Made by a program: the position numbers and the translations under genes | Notes under the pieces: model-generated | Databases searched by the model: none | Told to the model about the DNA's origin: nothing | What the model saw: the letters and a program-made list of their open reading frames with translations, nothing else | DNA from: JANRLJ01 sp034437895 | GTDB lineage: Bacteria; Chloroflexota; Anaerolineae; Aggregatilineales; Phototrophicaceae | Assembly: GCA_034437895.1 (NCBI GenBank) | Contig: DAOTTO010000170.1 | Location: 1-9,355 of the forward strand | Reading direction: 5' to 3' | DNA length: 9,355 nucleotides | Shown here: piece by piece, positions 1-6,545 of the stretch | Layout: each line of letters begins with the position of its first letter | Position numbering within the stretch: position 1 is the first letter of the stretch

Positions 1-68
1 AAATCCCATGCCGCGCTCATGCCCGCTACACCCGCGCCAATGATCCCAACACTAAAATTTTCAGCCAT
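1..68 (-). CDS. FAD/NAD(P)-dependent oxidoreductase, N-terminal fragment (cut by window edge)
   Basis: Only the first 22 codons are in the window. They read MAENFSVGIIGAGVAG followed by MSAAWD. This is a beta strand running straight into a GxGxxG dinucleotide-binding loop (G11, G13, G16), the N-terminal Rossmann signature of FAD-dependent amine-oxidase / protoporphyrinogen-oxidase / phytoene-desaturase / UDP-galactopyranose-mutase type enzymes. The ATG shares one base with the TAA stop of the upstream PIN toxin gene (TAATG), so the gene is probably translationally coupled and is the next member of the minus-strand operon. The substrate cannot be told from this fragment. The Rossmann call is solid; the exact family is open. 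Confidence 0.8.
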   Translation of the reverse strand, partial: MAENFSVGIIGAGVAGMSAAWD

Positions 69-526
69 TAATCCTCGGTTTGCGATTGTGTGCGTGATTC
101 AAGAACCCGCAAAAAATCCAAAGCATTAATGATTTTGATTTCTTTGTAGGTGTTCAAAACTAATAAATCTTGATCTTCAGAAACGATATAATGCGCGTTT
201 CCCGAAAGAGCACAAGCCAAAATCATATCGTCTTTGCTATCACGAGATATAGCAGGGATATCATGAACAATTGTGCGTTCCCCTCTTGCTAGTCTAATTA
301 AAAGTTCTGAGATTTGGTTCTCAGGAAATTCAAACTTTTTGCGTACTTTGGGACGACTGATGATATCCTCAATTTCTGCAAGTGTCGCTTCTGAAACGAT
401 AAGGATGTAATCGTCTTCATAGTCATAAACAATTTTAGCCGGAAGTGAACGCTGATTGATGACGGCACGGAGAAAAATCTGGGTGTCAATTACCACTCTT
501 AGCTTTTCGTTCACGTCTAACTTCAT
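68..526 (-). CDS. PIN-domain toxin of a type II toxin-antitoxin pair (putative endoribonuclease)
   Basis: About 152 residues, the usual size for a single PIN domain. The acidic metal-binding residues are recognisable: D14 in VVIDTQIF at the end of the first strand, E51 in the LAEIEDII helix, the DD pair at 99-100 in SKDDMILA, and D118/D120 in SEDQDLL. The RPKVRKKF stretch after the E51 helix is typical of the COG1569 PIN family, whose members are mostly VapC-like RNases. The start chosen is ATG at 526, because GAGG lies 6 nt upstream. A TTG one codon earlier and GTG codons at residues 5 and 11 are alternatives. The gene overlaps the upstream antitoxin by about 41 nt. It is AT-rich: bases 121-180 contain 16 G/C of 60 and 301-360 contain 23 of 60, against 39 of 60 at 1441-1500 in the phosphatase gene. 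This hints at acquisition. The RNA target is unknown. Confidence 0.85.
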   Translation of the reverse strand: MKLDVNEKLRVVIDTQIFLRAVINQRSLPAKIVYDYEDDYILIVSEATLAEIEDIISRPKVRKKFEFPENQISELLIRLARGERTIVHDIPAISRDSKDDMILACALSGNAHYIVSEDQDLLVLNTYKEIKIINALDFLRVLESRTQSQTED

Positions 527-743
527 CAAGCGCCTCGTCTAGTACAGCATTGATCTCTTCTTCACTCATTTGGGCGGTGAGTTCATGCGTCGGGCGCATT
601 AATTCTTTAATCGCTCTGATCTCTTCCGCTGGAACGGCCCATGTAGTCGTCATCATGCGCTCTTGAACATAACGATTCAACTGATTTAATTCTTCACGAG
701 GTAGTTGGTCAACCATACTCATCAAGTCTTGAAGTTGCACCAT
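486..743 (-). CDS. Putative helical antitoxin partner of the PIN toxin
   Basis: An 85-residue, highly charged, predicted helical protein. Residues 4-30 form an amphipathic helix with a VDQLPREELNQL motif, similar to the N-terminal helix of many small antitoxins. Residues 31-38 look like a flexible linker. Residues 55-82 form an acidic/basic helix (MSEEEINAVLDEALDEV and on) suited to wrapping a toxin. No ribbon-helix-helix, AbrB or HTH signature was seen, so DNA binding is not shown. The ATG is preceded by AAAAGGAG with a 9-nt spacer, the best ribosome binding site in this operon, which fits the antitoxin being made in excess. It starts 23 nt after the phosphatase gene stop, and its last 41 nt overlap the toxin. 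The role is inferred mainly from size, helical character and position beside the toxin. Confidence 0.72.
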   Translation of the reverse strand: MVQLQDLMSMVDQLPREELNQLNRYVQERMMTTTWAVPAEEIRAIKELMRPTHELTAQMSEEEINAVLDEALDEVRRERKAKSGN

Positions 744-752
744 GATTGGTCA

Positions 753-760
753 CTCCTTTT
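753..760 (-). promoter_or_regulatory. Strong ribosome binding site for the antitoxin
   Basis: On the minus strand the bases read AAAAGGAG, 9 nt before the antitoxin ATG. The toxin has only GAGG at 533-536. The difference in strength would bias translation toward the antitoxin. Confidence 0.6.
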
Positions 761-766
761 AGCTAT

Positions 767-1918
767 TCATCCCTTAAATTGTATCACACCGCGCCGACCA
801 TTCACGCGCCAGTTCTTATCTACAGTATCAAGTTGTTGCGCCATGCCGGAAGGCAATCCGACGATAGGATCGCTTTTGAGCGTCCGTAATGCCAGCAGTG
901 GCGCGGGGAAATAAGCCATTACATCCGCGAAAGGTGTATCCGCAGGCCAAAGCGCATCCCCCACGATGCGACGATAATTTGCATCGCCCTTGACGATCAC
1001 TAAACGCGCACCTTTGAATCCATTCAGTAAATGCGCTGGCGCATCCCACAGAAAATGGCTGCTGTTCCAAAATAGATTAGGCATCAGGCGCAGTCGTCCG
1101 GCGTGAATGGCTGACCGCAGACGATCTGCAAATACCGCGAAGTTCCCGCCTCGTTCCATCAAAATATCAAGGAACATCCACACATCTTTGGCGAGCGCAT
1201 CACTCACGAAAGTCGGGTGCATTTTGAGATGCAGCACAACCTCATCGGCGATTCCGTCCAGCAGCGTATCGACCAGTGCTAAATCCATCGCCAATTCTGA
1301 CCCGGCATTATCGTTGATGAAATGGACAGCACCGTTTCCATTCAGCAGTTGAGCGACGGTGGAAGCATTGTCATCCGCGATCAAATCTTCGGCATTGGCC
1401 TGTGTCCCATGTTCACGCGATGCGGCAAAACTTAAATCAATCCGGTTGCCCCATAGTGCGCGAGCAATACTTTCGCCTAAACGCACCGCCGCCGGACGGG
1501 TATCCATCAATGCAACTTCGACCAATTGCATCAGTGCGCGACTTTGATATTCCTCGATTTTGTTAGGCGTAAAGGGGTCGCGCCCTGTTTCCCACCAACG
1601 TATACACTCAATCACCTGCCGATAAAAATACGTTTCCGCAAAAAACCACTCTGTATTGAGCCATGTCTCATTTTGACGAGTCTCAAAAGCAGGCTGCCAA
1701 TCGGTAAAATCCGGCGCGAAAGAACTCAACAGCGCGATTCGTTCATTATGTTGAATACTGCGGCTGAGGTTTTCTAATGCGCGGCAAATCGTCTCTGAAT
1801 AATCGGGATTACGATCCATAATATCTTGAATCGTCGCCGGGACGCGCCGAATCATGGTGTCATGGGCGAAAGGATTGCTTGCATCAGTGCGAATAGGTGC
1901 GGGGCGTTTCATCGACAT
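767..1918 (-). CDS. ARMT1-like damage-control phosphatase (DUF89 family)
   Basis: A 383-residue protein with the hallmarks of the metal-dependent DUF89 phosphatases, closest to the ARMT1 type (subfamily III). In order: an N-terminal helical part with TEWFFAETYFYRQ (89-101), GNRID (157-161), the metal-binding FINDNAGSE (200-208, D203 and N204), FVSDA with D240 as the likely third ligand, VIVKGDANYRR (307-317) and RTLKSDPIVGL (345-355, the RTxK motif). All expected catalytic motifs are present, so it should be active. The family dephosphorylates sugar phosphates and related damaged metabolites; the human member was also reported to methylate carboxyl groups, which is debated. The substrate here is unknown. 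The start is ATG 1918, with GAGGG 5 nt upstream; a TTG at 1930 would overlap the preceding stop by 4 nt. It sits 8 nt after the UPF0104 gene and 23 nt before the antitoxin. No signal peptide, so probably cytoplasmic. Confidence 0.88.
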   Translation of the reverse strand: MSMKRPAPIRTDASNPFAHDTMIRRVPATIQDIMDRNPDYSETICRALENLSRSIQHNERIALLSSFAPDFTDWQPAFETRQNETWLNTEWFFAETYFYRQVIECIRWWETGRDPFTPNKIEEYQSRALMQLVEVALMDTRPAAVRLGESIARALWGNRIDLSFAASREHGTQANAEDLIADDNASTVAQLLNGNGAVHFINDNAGSELAMDLALVDTLLDGIADEVVLHLKMHPTFVSDALAKDVWMFLDILMERGGNFAVFADRLRSAIHAGRLRLMPNLFWNSSHFLWDAPAHLLNGFKGARLVIVKGDANYRRIVGDALWPADTPFADVMAYFPAPLLALRTLKSDPIVGLPSGMAQQLDTVDKNWRVNGRRGVIQFKG

Positions 1919-1926
1919 GGGATCCC

Positions 1927-2958
1927 TCAATTGAGAGCGGCAATTTCCTGATTAGAAGCAGCGCGTTCTTCGATTTCACGAGCGCGGGTAATGGCATTCC
2001 AGCCGAGTCCCTGACGGGCAAGGAAATAAAATCCGACCAGAGTCACCGGCAGCCAGATCACAATATGGACGACAAGGGCATAACCAGCGGCACGGGCGGC
2101 ATCAATCCCTAAAGCGACCAGCACCAGCGAGACGAAAAATTCATACACGCCGATCTGCCCCGGTGACGCAGGAATCAGTCCAGCGAGATTGACCGTCCCG
2201 ACCACGAGCAAAATTGCTGGATAGCCGACGTTCAGGTCAAACGCAAACGACACCATCCAATAAACCACCGCCTCGACCATCCAACTGGCATAAGAACTGA
2301 TGACCGCGCCTGCTAAATGCGTCGGACTGCGTAAACCTTCTAAGCCGCCGATAATTTCTTCGCTCAATTTATTGACGATCTCGCCAATTTTACTTGGCAA
2401 AAAGCGGTTGATTTGTGTCACGAAAGCCCGAAACCACTGCGGCTTCGCTGCTAAAACGAAAAAAACTGCCAGCGCCAACAAAAACAGCGGCGCGGTAAAA
2501 GTCACGATCAGGCGAAGTTCATCCGAAGCCACATCCAGCAACGTGAGCGGAATAATGATAAACGTTAGCATCACCAGACCATCAAACACGCGCTCAACAA
2601 TCACCGTTGTCGTAGCGCGAACTATCGGAACATGATGATTGCGCTGTAACAGCCAGATTCGCAAGGCTTCCCCACTGCGAAACGGATACACATTGTTGCC
2701 CATATAGCCAATCGACACCAACGGAATCAGCGATTTGAGCGGCACAAATTGAATAGCGCGAAGCAAAAACTGCCAGCGCAAAGAAATCAACGTAACCGCG
2801 CCGAAATACGTAACCGCGCCGATGAATAACCATGCTAGGTTTACATCGCGCAAGGTGTCAAACAGCGCTTCTGGCCGCAAATCACGAAAGGCAATCCACA
2901 GAAAAAACGCGCTGACACACAGCCCCACCAACACAAGCAGTTGTTGTTTTCGATTCAT
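1927..2958 (-). CDS. Lysylphosphatidylglycerol synthase-type transmembrane protein (UPF0104 family)
   Basis: A 343-residue polytopic membrane protein with about eight or nine hydrophobic segments (near 5-24, 41-60, 75-90, 125-145, 150-172, 217-240, 245-265, 271-286 and 290-315). Family motifs are visible: RWQFLL (61-66), YPFRSGEALR (91-100), VERVFDGL (121-128) and the diagnostic GLIPASPGQIGVYEF (260-274). These match the flippase-like membrane half of MprF and the stand-alone UPF0104 (PF03706) proteins. It lacks the C-terminal aminoacyl-transferase domain of MprF, so it should not itself make lysyl-PG. Stand-alone members are linked to moving or modifying lipids or glycolipids, and the substrate is not predictable. 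The start chosen is ATG 2958; a TTG immediately precedes it. The ribosome binding site is weak (ATAGG about 14 nt upstream). It is the first gene of the minus-strand operon. Confidence 0.88.
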   Translation of the reverse strand: MNRKQQLLVLVGLCVSAFFLWIAFRDLRPEALFDTLRDVNLAWLFIGAVTYFGAVTLISLRWQFLLRAIQFVPLKSLIPLVSIGYMGNNVYPFRSGEALRIWLLQRNHHVPIVRATTTVIVERVFDGLVMLTFIIIPLTLLDVASDELRLIVTFTAPLFLLALAVFFVLAAKPQWFRAFVTQINRFLPSKIGEIVNKLSEEIIGGLEGLRSPTHLAGAVISSYASWMVEAVVYWMVSFAFDLNVGYPAILLVVGTVNLAGLIPASPGQIGVYEFFVSLVLVALGIDAARAAGYALVVHIVIWLPVTLVGFYFLARQGLGWNAITRAREIEERAASNQEIAALN

Positions 2959-2991
2959 CAATCAAAATGGCCTATCGTTGATTTTGAGCCG

Positions 2992-3000
2992 ATTGTAACA
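2992..3000 (-). promoter_or_regulatory. Candidate extended -10 promoter for the UPF0104-ARMT1-toxin operon
   Basis: The minus strand reads TGTTACAAT: a TACAAT box (5 of 6 to consensus) preceded by the TGn of an extended -10 element. No good -35 is seen at 16-18 nt. Transcription would begin near 2985, giving a leader of about 27 nt to the ATG at 2958. This spacing resembles that of the better promoter at 4590-4598. Confidence 0.42.
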
Positions 3001-3046
3001 GTCGATCACGCTCTAATACACCCTGTGCTGCTCAGAACCTCAACGC

Positions 3047-4555
3047 TTATTCCTGCCACCATTTAAAGCCCTCTGGCAAATTATGGTTGCCAAGTCCCTC
3101 TGTCGGCGGTGTCGGTTGTGAGGGAACATCCGTCAGAGTCGGTGGCGTATATTGGCCTGATGTGCCTGTATAGGCAGGCAGCATCGGGACTCGTGGGACG
3201 GCATACCGCACGGGTGCAATGGGTGGCGGCGCACTGGCTTCTTTAAAGCGGCGGAATTGTGTCCGCAGGACGCTTAAAATCGCCCCAAGCCCTAAAAATA
3301 AAGATAACGCCTGAAATCCCCAGCCAATGACGGGGATAGCCCCAAACAGTGAGAGAATGAGCAGCCCAATCGCAAGCGCGATGAAGGATTTCTGCCGAGT
3401 GCCATCATCATAACGAAAAATTCGCAGCAAAAATCGTCCCAACGCCAACCCAACAATCGCCCGTCCCACAAAAATCGCCGTAAAGTAAAACAGACTCGCA
3501 CCGCCGATATTGACGAGTGCGAGTACCAGTGCGATCACCAACACAATTGTATCCAGCGGCAGCACACTCAAAATCACCACGAGGAGTAAGCTGACCAGCA
3601 AAATAATGAGGACTATCGGAAACGAGAGAATAAAGCTCAACATACCCACCCCAATCGTCGAGATGGGGCGTGTGAGCATGGGGCGCAGCGGGGATTGCAT
3701 CTGGCGCGGCAAAAGTAGAAGCCCAATCGCGCCAAAAAAAGCGAGCGTCGTAAATTCCCTTAAGGCTTGGGACAAATAAAGGCGCAAACTCCGGGCATTT
3801 TGCTCAACAGTGTTCCCTAATGTGATAGGATCCGCGCTGGAGCGAAAAACCACATCACCCGCTGTTTGCCCGTCGATGATGCCTTCATTAGTGGCGGTAT
3901 AAGCTAAACTTCCGTTGATGCGCCCACTTTGAGTCAGAATAAAGCCGGGGTCAATCAGTTCGACATCAATAAAGCGGAAAGGAATGAGCAGCGTTTCTAT
4001 CCGTGACGACACGCCGCTAGACGCGGAATTACCCACAGTTGCCGTCACATTGGTGCCGACACTACCGCTAATCGTCAGTGCTGAACCCCAGAAATTCACT
4101 TCACGCTCGACACTACCATCAATAATGAGCTGATAGCCGACATTCAAGACGCTGCCGGGAATATCGACCCCCGATGCGATCTTGCTGCTCAGATTGACCG
4201 CGATTAAACCGCCATTGGCATCTGTAAAAGTGGCTTCGGGTGTAGTGTTTAAGACGAGGCCGCCGAAGTGCAAGCTGCCGCCCACGCTCCCACCAAAATC
4301 CACCTGACCCGCGATCAGGTAAATACTGCCACCCACTTCGCCTTTAATGCTGGCGCTGCGTGCCGCGCCGATTAAATTGCCCTCGATGCGCCCATCGACG
4401 ACCAAAGTCCCGCACAGCACGAACACATCACCTACAATCACGCGGTCTGCGGTGATAGTACACTGCTCATCGCGGAACACTTCGCGGGCATCCACACCGC
4501 CAACAAGAAAAAAGAGTGAGAGAAAGATCAGGATGATTGTTCTTCTGGAACGCAT
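3047..4555 (-). CDS. Secreted/membrane protein with bactofilin-like beta repeats, multiple TM helices and proline-rich tail
   Basis: 502 residues. A signal peptide spans 1-23 (RSRR, hydrophobic core IILIFLSLFFLVGG, likely cut after VDA). Residues 30-250 are a Gly/Ser/Val-rich beta region with bactofilin-type strand repeats such as GDVFVLCGTLVVDGRIEGNL, KGEVGGSIYLIAG, GGSVGGSLHFGG and DGSVEREVNFWG, which suggests a right-handed beta-helix. Then come about five or six hydrophobic segments (268-283, 300-331, 334-365, 389-412, 414-430), a basic stretch RTQFRRFKE, and a Pro-rich cytoplasmic tail (442-485) ending in LPEGFKWWQE. Such proteins are often auto-named polymer-forming cytoskeletal, but here the repeats lie outside the membrane. 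The start at ATG 4555 has AGGA 6 nt upstream. An upstream in-frame GTG (4627) is rejected because the TATAAT promoter lies between the two. It is divergent from the FHA cluster. Confidence 0.8.
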   Translation of the reverse strand: MRSRRTIILIFLSLFFLVGGVDAREVFRDEQCTITADRVIVGDVFVLCGTLVVDGRIEGNLIGAARSASIKGEVGGSIYLIAGQVDFGGSVGGSLHFGGLVLNTTPEATFTDANGGLIAVNLSSKIASGVDIPGSVLNVGYQLIIDGSVEREVNFWGSALTISGSVGTNVTATVGNSASSGVSSRIETLLIPFRFIDVELIDPGFILTQSGRINGSLAYTATNEGIIDGQTAGDVVFRSSADPITLGNTVEQNARSLRLYLSQALREFTTLAFFGAIGLLLLPRQMQSPLRPMLTRPISTIGVGMLSFILSFPIVLIILLVSLLLVVILSVLPLDTIVLVIALVLALVNIGGASLFYFTAIFVGRAIVGLALGRFLLRIFRYDDGTRQKSFIALAIGLLILSLFGAIPVIGWGFQALSLFLGLGAILSVLRTQFRRFKEASAPPPIAPVRYAVPRVPMLPAYTGTSGQYTPPTLTDVPSQPTPPTEGLGNHNLPEGFKWWQE

Positions 4556-4589
4556 CGGGAATCCTGTTGAAGGTAAATTTTGAATTGAG

Positions 4590-4620
4590 ATTATAGCATA
4601 CGGGAGCGTCACGTTGTCAG
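4590..4620 (-). promoter_or_regulatory. Promoter of the bactofilin-like gene (extended -10)
   Basis: The minus strand carries a perfect TATAAT (4595-4590) preceded by TGC, making an extended -10, with CTGACA (4620-4615) as a -35-like box at a long 19-nt spacing. Transcription would begin near 4583, about 28 nt before the ATG at 4555. This supports that start over the upstream GTG. Confidence 0.6.
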
Positions 4621-4629
4621 TAGGCACTG

Positions 4630-4635
4630 TATAAT
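4630..4635 (+). promoter_or_regulatory. Candidate -10 box of the FHA-PspC-LiaF cluster promoter
   Basis: A perfect TATAAT on the plus strand with no convincing -35 (the base run at 4606-4612 is weak; TTGTCA at 4614-4619 is too close). It lies 34 bp from, and points away from, the minus-strand TATAAT at 4590-4595. The leader to the FHA start would be about 85-90 nt. A second AT-rich possibility is TATATT at 4677-4682. Confidence 0.42.
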
Positions 4636-4727
4636 GGTAAACTAAGCGAGGTTAAATAATCTACCTAAATTAGCTTTATATTATACAGATACAGAATGGC
4701 TGCGCCTGGCTTAAAAGGATAATCGCC

Positions 4728-5189
4728 GTGTCAGACGAATCGAACAAAGAACCAAGAAAAGAAACCGGGTATTTAAATGCCCCCGATGCGATACCTATGG
4801 AGGATCGTCCAGCACGTCCACAGACCAACATCCTTGGACCCGCATGGCGATTACAGTTTAAAGTTGGCGATAAAAAAATCACGCTTGATCTCGAAGATGT
4901 GATGCTGATTGGGCGCTCGGCAGATGGTGAAGAACAAAAATCACTCAGTTTAGATTTAGGCCCGCATGGTGCCTATCAAGGGGGTGTTTCTCGCCAACAC
5001 GCCGCCATTACCCGGCATGAAGGCGGCCTTTATGTCGAAGACTTGGGCAGCACCAACGGCACCCGAATTAATGGTTTTCAACTCACCGCCCGCCGCAAAT
5101 ATCGCCTACGTGACGGTGATGAGGTGGAATTTGCCCGACTGCGGACGCTCATCCGCTTCGTGCGCCCCTCAGACGATCTTTCTAGTTAA
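4728..5189 (+). CDS. FHA-domain protein (phosphothreonine-binding)
   Basis: 153 residues. Residues 1-38 are a polar, probably disordered N-terminus. Residues 41-146 form one FHA domain with all the binding-loop motifs: MLIGRS (59-64, R63), VSRQHA (87-92, S88 and H91) and VEDLGSTNGTRING (103-116, S108, T109, N110). These are the phosphopeptide-contacting residues, so binding of phosphothreonine targets is expected. There is no membrane segment or signal peptide, so it should be cytosolic. The start is GTG 4728, with AAAAGGA 8 nt upstream. It is the first gene of a plus-strand cluster, and the PspC gene begins 3 nt after its stop. Its partner is probably a Ser/Thr-kinase-phosphorylated protein, perhaps a neighbour, but no kinase is encoded in the window. 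The domain call is very secure; the role is inferred. Confidence 0.93.
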   Translation: MSDESNKEPRKETGYLNAPDAIPMEDRPARPQTNILGPAWRLQFKVGDKKITLDLEDVMLIGRSADGEEQKSLSLDLGPHGAYQGGVSRQHAAITRHEGGLYVEDLGSTNGTRINGFQLTARRKYRLRDGDEVEFARLRTLIRFVRPSDDLSS

Positions 5190-5192
5190 CCG

Positions 5193-5561
5193 ATGTATCG
5201 CAGCTTTACAGATCGGGTGCTAGGGGGCGTTTGCGGCGGGTTAGGCGCGGCTTGGCGGGTTAATCCTTGGCTGGTGCGGATAGTCGTCATCCTATTTTCA
5301 ACCGTCAGTTTGGGGGCAGGCGTTTTGCTCTATTTGGCATTATGGTGGGCGATGCCTTTAGAATCACTGCTGGAAGATCACCGGACAAATCCTCTTAATG
5401 TGCTGTTGATTCTTACCATTGTTGCGATCATAGTCGGCGCTTGGATTGGTCAAGTGACCGGGCAGTTAAGCAGCCCATCAGGACAGCAAATCTTTTTACC
5501 TGTCGCGTTGTTAGCACTCAGCGGCATCTTTCTGCTGCGTCAATTGGGGAGGCGCGTATAA
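5193..5561 (+). CDS. PspC-domain membrane protein
   Basis: 122 residues. The N-terminal half is a PspC domain (PF04024): YRSFTDRVLGGVCGGLG (2-18), WRVNPWLVRI (21-30), then a membrane helix (28-52) ending LALWWAMP. Two more hydrophobic segments follow (67-87 and 99-115), then a basic end (RQLGRRV). PspC proteins sit in the inner membrane and act in phage-shock or envelope-stress responses, often as partners of LiaF/LiaI-like proteins. The start ATG is 3 nt after the FHA stop, with no clear ribosome binding site, suggesting translational coupling. Its stop overlaps the probable start of the LiaF-like gene (ATAA), and its 3' end contains that gene's ribosome binding site. The domain is certain; the signal sensed is unknown. 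Confidence 0.92.
   Translation: MYRSFTDRVLGGVCGGLGAAWRVNPWLVRIVVILFSTVSLGAGVLLYLALWWAMPLESLLEDHRTNPLNVLLILTIVAIIVGAWIGQVTGQLSSPSGQQIFLPVALLALSGIFLLRQLGRRV
5546..5552 (+). promoter_or_regulatory. Ribosome binding site marking the start of the LiaF-like gene
   Basis: GGGGAGG lies inside the 3' end of the PspC gene and is followed, 5 nt later, by ATA AAA ATT CAA CGT. It decides the start: the conserved LiaF-like N-terminus begins there even though the codon is ATA rather than ATG, GTG or TTG. Confidence 0.6.
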
Positions 5562-6514
5562 AAATTCAACGTCGAACCAATCTTTTATGGGGACTGCTCT
5601 TTTTTGCTGTCGCGCTGATTTTGCTGCTAAACGCATTAGATGTGATCCCAAGCGGCCTCTATGACTTGTTGGAACGGGCATGGCCGGCGCTGTTCATTGT
5701 ATTTGGGGTGTCCACTCTCCTGCGTCCGCGTGTTCCGCTTTCCGGGGCGATTGCCCTCGTAATCAGTACGCTGCTCGTCGGCGGGATGGCAGCGGTAGCT
5801 TATACCAATCGGGCAGATGAAGAACGTACCGATCAACAAAAGGCCATTACACAACCTATTTCGTCGGAAGTGACGCTGCTCGAAATCAGCCTAGAGACGT
5901 TAATGACTAATGTTGAGGTTGAATCCTCACCGGATCGTGCCGCCGGAATTACGGGTGAATTTGTGGGCAGCACAGAGAGCGTAATTGACGTTACCTACGC
6001 TGAAAGTAGCGATAGCCGCGCAACCTTTACCCTCAGAGAAACCCGTCCCGATCAATTCCCGAATTTGGAAGCTGTTGGGCGCGGGGTACTGCGTTTGCAA
6101 ATCCCAATTGATATTGCTATAGCGATTTCTTTCGCGGGCGCGGATGGCGAAGTCACCTTCAATATGAGCGATCTCTCGTTAGAACGTCTAAGCCTCCTTA
6201 GTGAGCATGGGAATGTGCTGGTGACGCTGCCAGAATATGCGCCGCTTTCACCTAATGCTGCCGAACAACCCAGTATTATTACGGCTCGTGATGGCGCAGT
6301 TACGTTGTTTATCCCAGAAGCAGTCGCCGTTCAACTTATTTTGGAACGTGAAGGCAGTGAAATCCGTCCACAATTTGATGATGCGATCTATCGCTATCTG
6401 GAAGGCGATATTTTAGAAGCCCGTAGTTACGAAAACGCGGAAATCCGCCTCAATTATGTGATTACCGCGCCTAATGGCTTAATCCGTGTGGAGAATGCCG
6501 CCGGAAGCAGTTAG
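5558..6514 (+). CDS. LiaF-like / DUF5668-type membrane protein with C-terminal beta domain, apparent ATA start
   Basis: About 318 residues. The N-terminus (KIQRRTNLLWGLLFFAVAL, then NALDVIPSG and AWPALFIVFG) matches the LiaI/LiaF-type membrane region (DUF5668 / PF18917), with hydrophobic segments at 8-26, 41-55 and 62-82. Residues 100-318 are soluble and beta-rich, including VTFNMSDLSLERLSLLSEHG (199-218), in the style of the toast-rack domains of LiaF and DUF4097 proteins. LiaF-like proteins regulate envelope-stress two-component systems and commonly pair with PspC. The start is odd. The in-frame ATA at 5558 stands where ATG is expected, 5 nt after GGGGAGG, and overlaps the PspC stop. The next standard start is a TTG at codon 22, inside the first helix. 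The open frame also runs upstream to an ATG at 5441, but that part is out-of-frame PspC sequence. ATT at codon 3 is another possible rare start. Confidence 0.82.
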   Translation: MKIQRRTNLLWGLLFFAVALILLLNALDVIPSGLYDLLERAWPALFIVFGVSTLLRPRVPLSGAIALVISTLLVGGMAAVAYTNRADEERTDQQKAITQPISSEVTLLEISLETLMTNVEVESSPDRAAGITGEFVGSTESVIDVTYAESSDSRATFTLRETRPDQFPNLEAVGRGVLRLQIPIDIAIAISFAGADGEVTFNMSDLSLERLSLLSEHGNVLVTLPEYAPLSPNAAEQPSIITARDGAVTLFIPEAVAVQLILEREGSEIRPQFDDAIYRYLEGDILEARSYENAEIRLNYVITAPNGLIRVENAAGSS

Positions 6515-6545
6515 AAGCAATTAACGAAACGGCTAAATCACCCCT

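Noticed and set aside
1107..1777. Several plus-strand open frames opposite the ARMT1-like gene
   Set aside because: They are shadows of a gene with full family motifs; their translations are Ser/Arg-rich without domains.
1919..1930. TTG start at 1930 for the ARMT1-like protein, overlapping the previous stop
   Set aside because: ATG at 1918 has GAGGG at 5-nt spacing, and the TTG would lie within that ribosome binding site.
2962..2987. 7-bp inverted repeat TCAAAAT / ATTTTGA in the UPF0104 leader
   Set aside because: An AT-rich stem with a 12-nt loop and no T-run is too weak for a terminator or riboswitch.
4556..4627. N-terminal extension of the bactofilin-like protein from a GTG at 4627
   Set aside because: The extension covers the extended -10 promoter (TGCTATAAT), and the ATG at 4555 has its own AGGA and begins a textbook signal peptide.
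4676..4882. Minus-strand open frame opposite the FHA gene
   Set aside because: It is antisense to a clear FHA domain, has no recognisable domain and spans a probable leader region.
5441..5557. ATG at 5441 as the start of the LiaF-like protein
   Set aside because: The extra 39 residues are out-of-frame reading of the PspC coding sequence, and family similarity begins only at about 5558.
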